A stretch of DNA of 64,000 nt. Source: Streptomyces zhaozhouensis. GTDB lineage: Bacteria; Actinomycetota; Actinomycetes; Streptomycetales; Streptomycetaceae. The stretch is taken from the NCBI RefSeq assembly GCF_900230195.1, contig NZ_OCNE01000003.1, positions 1 through 64,000 of the forward strand, read 5' to 3'. The notes beneath the pieces are model-generated. The model was not told the origin of the DNA. It ran no database searches and saw only the letters and a list, made by a program, of their open reading frames with translations. The stretch's first letter is position 1, and each line of letters opens with the position of its first letter. This document shows, one piece after another, positions 60,717 through 64,000 of this stretch. Made by a program: the position numbers and the translations under genes.

Positions 60717-62704
60717 CCGCCGCTCTCCTCGCGGTTGCGGGACTGGACCTCGTTGAAGTCCTGGACGTTGCGCTCGTGTTCCTCGTCGTCGGCGGTGAAC
60801 CGGGTGTCGCCCGGTTCGACGGTGACGAAGAACAGCCAGTCGCCCTCGGTGGGGTTGAGCGCGGCCTCCAGCGCCTGGTGGCCCGGGTTGTCGATGGGCC
60901 CCGGCGGGAGCCCGTACTCGACATAGGTGTTGTAGGGCGAGTCCAGATTGGTGTCGTCGAGGGAGACGTCCAGCGTGGAGCGGCCGAGCGCGTAGTTGAT
61001 GGTGGAGTCGAACTGGAGCTTCATGTCGATGTCCAGCCGGTTGTAGACCACCCGCGCGACCTTGCCGAACTCGTCGTCCTCCTGCGCCTCCGCCTGAATC
61101 AGCGAGGCGATGGTCAGCACCTCGCGCGGGGTGTGTCCCAGCTGCTCGGCGGCGGTCTCCAGGCTGATCCCGTCGAACTCGGCCTCCGCGCGGTCGACCA
61201 TCTCCGTCAGCAGTTCCTCGGCGGTGACGTCCCCGCCCACGTCGTAGCGGGAGGGGAAGAGGAAGCCCTCCGGGTCGCCCTCGGCCCAGTCGGGCAGGCC
61301 CAGGTCGGCCGACTCGGCGACCTGCTCGGTCTCGCCCTCGCCGAGCCCGAGGCGTTCGTCGATCAACGCGTAGATGTCCGTGGCGCGTTTGCCCTCGGGA
61401 ATGGTCAGGGTGTTGAGCGCCTCGGGGTCGGTCATGGCGGCGACGGCGGCCTCGGCCGACATCTGCTGGCGGAGCGTGTATACCCCGGGTTGGATGGACG
61501 CCTCGGCGGACTCGGCGGCCTCCACGAAGGCGTCGTGGCTCTTGACCACGTCGGCGCCCTTGAGGATGTTGCCCATGTCGGAGAGGACGGAGCCGGCCGG
61601 GATCTCGACCTCGACCTCGCCCGTGCCCTCGCCCGAGTAGTCGGGTGCCGGGCCGAAGCGGTCCTGGTAGAAGCCGTAGCCGTACCAGCCGGCCCCACCG
61701 ACACCGGCCACCACCACGGCGGCCAGCAGCAGACAGCCGCAGCCGCCCCTGCGCCGGGAGCCGCGCTCGCGGCGGCCGCCGTCGTCGCCCCGGTCGTCCT
61801 CGTCGTCGTCCCGGCGGCGGAAGAAGTCGGACTCGCCGGCGTCGGGGCCCGGGTCCCAGCCCGTCTCGGGGTCGGGCCCCGGGTCGTTGCCGTCCCTGGC
61901 GTGCGGCACCTCGACGGCCGGCATCGCCTGGGTCGCGCCGTGCCCCTGTTCCCCCTGGTCCCCCGGTGCGGGGTGCTGGCCCTGGTGCGGGTGTCCCCCC
62001 TGGTCGTGGGGGTGGCGCGGGGCGGGCGGGGAGAGGTCGTGCTGGGCGGTGCCCTGGTCGGGGTAGGGCGCCCCGCCCCTGGCCTGGGTGTCGTAGCCGG
62101 GCGACGCGAAGCCGCCGGTGTCGTAGCCGCCCGCGCGGTAGGAACCGGTGTCGTAGCCGCCGGTCTGGTAACCGCCGGTGTCGTAGCCGCCCGTCTGGTA
62201 GCCGCCGGTGTCGTACGCGCCGGACTCGTAGCCGCCCGAGCCGTAGCCCTGCCCGCCGTAGCCGCCCTGCTGCTGGCCTCCGCCGTACCCGTGGGCGCCG
62301 GTGTCGTAGCCGTCCGAGGGGTATCCCTGCCCCTGGGAGGGGTGGCCCTGATGCCCCTGGTCGCCCGGGTACTGCTGCTGCGGAACGCCGCCGTCCCAGC
62401 CCTGCTGACCGCCCCGCGCACCCTGGTGCCCCGGGTCCTGATAGCCCTGCCCCGGATACCCCTGGCCCTGGTAGGAGGGGTTCTGGTAGGAGGGATCCTG
62501 GTACGAGGGGTCCTGGTAGCCCTGCGGGTAACCCGCCGCCTGCTGACCGCCCGGCCCCCGGCCGTACGCGTCGAAGTCCCCGGCGCCCTGCGGCGGATGA
62601 CCCTGCCCGGGGGGCGGGTACCCCTCGGGCCAGTCACGCTCACCGTAGAGCGGGTCGTCCGGGTACCACGGTTCGGAGCCGGAGCCCCGGCCGTAATCAG
62701 TCAT
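60713..62704 (-). CDS. mltG: Endolytic murein transglycosylase MltG with long repetitive N-terminus
   Basis: The 663-residue protein has a cytoplasmic low-complexity N-terminal region (about 1-310), a transmembrane helix (CGCLLLAAVVVAGVGGAG) and the extracellular YceG domain (about 380-650). In the catalytic domain a YTLRQQMSAEAAVAAMTD helix is followed by ASLIQAEAQEDDEFGKVARV, where only the second glutamate of the ExE motif is retained, then NTYVEYGLPPGPIDNPG. It makes glycan-chain ends in peptidoglycan. The Gly/Tyr/Gln-rich tail has two 15-bp repeat arrays. The MltG family is normally about 340 residues. Confidence 0.92.
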   Translation of the reverse strand: MTDYGRGSGSEPWYPDDPLYGERDWPEGYPPPGQGHPPQGAGDFDAYGRGPGGQQAAGYPQGYQDPSYQDPSYQNPSYQGQGYPGQGYQDPGHQGARGGQQGWDGGVPQQQYPGDQGHQGHPSQGQGYPSDGYDTGAHGYGGGQQQGGYGGQGYGSGGYESGAYDTGGYQTGGYDTGGYQTGGYDTGSYRAGGYDTGGFASPGYDTQARGGAPYPDQGTAQHDLSPPAPRHPHDQGGHPHQGQHPAPGDQGEQGHGATQAMPAVEVPHARDGNDPGPDPETGWDPGPDAGESDFFRRRDDDEDDRGDDGGRRERGSRRRGGCGCLLLAAVVVAGVGGAGWYGYGFYQDRFGPAPDYSGEGTGEVEVEIPAGSVLSDMGNILKGADVVKSHDAFVEAAESAEASIQPGVYTLRQQMSAEAAVAAMTDPEALNTLTIPEGKRATDIYALIDERLGLGEGETEQVAESADLGLPDWAEGDPEGFLFPSRYDVGGDVTAEELLTEMVDRAEAEFDGISLETAAEQLGHTPREVLTIASLIQAEAQEDDEFGKVARVVYNRLDIDMKLQFDSTINYALGRSTLDVSLDDTNLDSPYNTYVEYGLPPGPIDNPGHQALEAALNPTEGDWLFFVTVEPGDTRFTADDEEHERNVQDFNEVQSRNREESGG
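62111..62260. repeat. 15-bp coding minisatellite in mltG, main array
   Basis: Ten 15-bp units of the type gccgccggtgtcgta run without gaps. They encode pentapeptides like YDTGG and YQTGG on the minus strand. Alternate units match most closely, so a 30-bp higher-order repeat is present. Confidence 0.85.
62468..62512. repeat. Second 15-bp coding repeat in mltG
   Basis: Three near-identical units (ctggtaggaggggtt, ctggtaggagggatc, ctggtacgaggggtc) encode DPSYQ, DPSYQ and NPSYQ. Same period as the main array. Confidence 0.8.
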
Positions 62705-62788
62705 CGATCCCCTAGTGCAGCAAGGTGGCAGCCCCGTACCCCCCAAGCAGCAAACTGCCGTGTCGCGCGGAACGTTACCGTATCGCGA

Positions 62789-63253
62789 TCAGACAACCAC
62801 TTCGACGCACTGCCCCGGCGGGCGCCCCGCACCGCGCTCGGTCTCCAGCGCGCTCTGCAGGATCACCACCGCCGCCGCCTGGTCGATGCGGGAGCGCCCC
62901 TTCTTCGCCGAGACCCCCGAGGCGCGCATGTCACGCGCCGCGGCCACGGTCGACATCCGCTCGTCGACCAACCGCACGGGAACGGGCGCCACTTGGCGCG
63001 CCAGCTCCTCCGCGAAGGCGCGCACCCGGCCGGCCGCCGGACCCTCGCGTCCGTTCAACGAACGCGGGAGCCCGACGACGACCTCGATCGGCTCGTACTC
63101 GGCGACCAACTGCCCCAGGCGCCGCCTGGCGGCCGGCAGATCGCGCCCGGGCACCGTCTCCACCGGGGTCGCCAGCAGCCCGTCGGGGTCGCAGGAGGCG
63201 ACCCCGATCCTGGCGTCGCCGACGTCGACCGCCAGCCGCCTGCCGCGTCGCAT
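62789..63253 (-). CDS. ruvX: RuvX/YqgF, Holliday junction resolvase-like
   Basis: The 154-residue RNase H-like nuclease domain has LAVDVGDARIGVASCDPDG (first catalytic Asp), VVVGLPRSLNGREGP, RLVDERMSTVAA (second acidic) and IDQAAAVVILQSALE (third). In bacteria YqgF processes 16S rRNA ends. ATG overlaps the alaS stop by 1 bp (TGATG). Confidence 0.93.
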   Translation of the reverse strand: MRRGRRLAVDVGDARIGVASCDPDGLLATPVETVPGRDLPAARRRLGQLVAEYEPIEVVVGLPRSLNGREGPAAGRVRAFAEELARQVAPVPVRLVDERMSTVAAARDMRASGVSAKKGRSRIDQAAAVVILQSALETERGAGRPPGQCVEVVV

Positions 63254-64000
63254 CAGGCGACGTCCGCGACCTGGCGCTCCACCGCGGCCAGCGCCTCGTC
63301 CACCGCGTTCGGGTCCTGGCCGCCGCCCTGCGCCACGTCGGGCTTGCCGCCACCGCCGCCGCCCAGCGCCTTGGCCGCGGTGCGGACCAGGTCGCCGGCC
63401 TTCAGACCGCGTTCCCTGGCCGCCTCGTTGGTGGCCACCACGGTCAGCGGCCGCCCGCCGGTCACGGTGAAGAGCGCGACCACGGCGGGGCGGTCGCCGG
63501 CCAGCCGGCCGCGCACGTCGAGCACCAGCTTGCGCAGGTCGTCGGCGGTGGTGCCGTCCGGCACCCGGCCGCTGGCCAGCGCGACGCCGCGCACGTCGCG
63601 GGCGCCGGAGGCCAGGCCGCCGGCGGCCTGGAGGACCTTCTCGGCGCGGAACCGCTCGATCTCCTTCTCCGCGTCCTTCAGCCGCCCCAGCATCCCGGAG
63701 ACGCGCTCCGGCAGCTCCTCCGGCCGTCCCTTGAGCAGCTCGGTCAGCTGGGCGACCACCGTGTGCTCGCGCGCCAGGAAGCGGTAGGCGTCGACCCCGA
63801 CCAGCGCCTCGACCCGGCGCACCCCGGAGCCGATGGAGGACTCACCGAGCAGCTTGACCAGGCCGAGTTGGGAGGTGTTGTGGACGTGGGTGCCGCCGCA
63901 CAGCTCCTTGGAGTAGTCGCCGATGGTGACCACCCGCACGCGGTCGCCGTACTTCTCGCCGAACTCGGCGATGGCGCCCTGCTTCCTGGCCTCGTCCATC
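63253..64000 (-). CDS. alaS: Alanyl-tRNA synthetase, C-terminal part (partial)
   Basis: The frame continues past the right edge. The visible 248 residues contain the end of the editing domain with the zinc motif [16 protein letters not shown], then the coiled linker [20 protein letters not shown] and the C-Ala (DHHA1) domain with [14 protein letters not shown]. The C-terminus is Ala-rich. It leads the mltG/aro gene run through ruvX. Confidence 0.95.
   Translation of the reverse strand, partial: MDEARKQGAIAEFGEKYGDRVRVVTIGDYSKELCGGTHVHNTSQLGLVKLLGESSIGSGVRRVEALVGVDAYRFLAREHTVVAQLTELLKGRPEELPERVSGMLGRLKDAEKEIERFRAEKVLQAAGGLASGARDVRGVALASGRVPDGTTADDLRKLVLDVRGRLAGDRPAVVALFTVTGGRPLTVVATNEAARERGLKAGDLVRTAAKALGGGGGGKPDVAQGGGQDPNAVDEALAAVERQVADVA

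Overview
The window is 64 kb of very GC-rich DNA with strong third-position GC, frequent GTG and TTG starts, and a gene order typical of Streptomyces and close relatives. The order rpoZ-gmk-sihF-pyrFD-carBA-pyrCBR-bldD-nusB-efp-aroQBKCE-mltG-ruvX-alaS is, from memory, the S. coelicolor SCO1470s-1501 chromosomal core. BldD with its c-di-GMP motif, actinobacterial sIHF and GuaB1, and a PriA without helicase motifs all point to a streptomycete. I found no tRNA, rRNA, CRISPR array or intact mobile element.

Left part (1-15.5 kb) is accessory. It opens with the 3' end of an unknown gene, a cytochrome P450 N-terminal remnant and three small membrane proteins. A membrane Ser/Thr kinase with an extracellular solute-binding domain follows, divergent from a VWA protein. 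Next is a TetR-controlled cassette: a 36-residue membrane peptide, an FAD monooxygenase and a four-helix membrane protein behind a 36-bp palindrome. Then come a Nudix hydrolase, a tyrosine-recombinase remnant, a Tat-exported C39-like protease, a uridine-kinase-like P-loop protein, an EccA/CbbX-type ATPase carrying a TTA codon, and an MmyB-type regulator divergent from an SDR. A MerR regulator closes the segment.

The section at 15.5-24.5 kb holds the riboflavin operon under an FMN riboswitch (ribE-ribM-ribBA-ribH), running on into hisE, hisG and a PH-domain membrane protein. A ROK regulator divergent from an MFS transporter and a secreted phospholipase A2 come next. The 24.6-27.7 kb stretch looks like a decay zone: a methyltransferase, a lipoprotein hydrolase with large internal deletions, a DinB protein, a methyltransferase stump and an XRE-cupin regulator with its operator. 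GuaB1, a luciferase-like oxidoreductase and a SorC regulator lead back to the core.

From 31.5 kb onward the window is conserved housekeeping, nearly all on the minus strand: rpe, rsmB, fmt, priA, metK, coaBC, rpoZ, gmk and sIHF; then the complete UMP pathway in one operon read from pyrR, with gene joins mostly overlapping by 4 bp and a PyrR-type RNA hairpin over the pyrR ribosome-binding site. BldD is transcribed divergently with two BldD boxes at its promoter. NusB, EF-P, an M24-fold protein lacking metal ligands, the shikimate genes, MltG with a repetitive tail, RuvX and the end of AlaS complete the window. No complete unknown system was proved. The best leads are the TetR/micropeptide/monooxygenase cassette, the kinase-solute-binding fusion with its VWA partner, the TTA-containing ATPase, and two in-frame 15-bp coding minisatellites.
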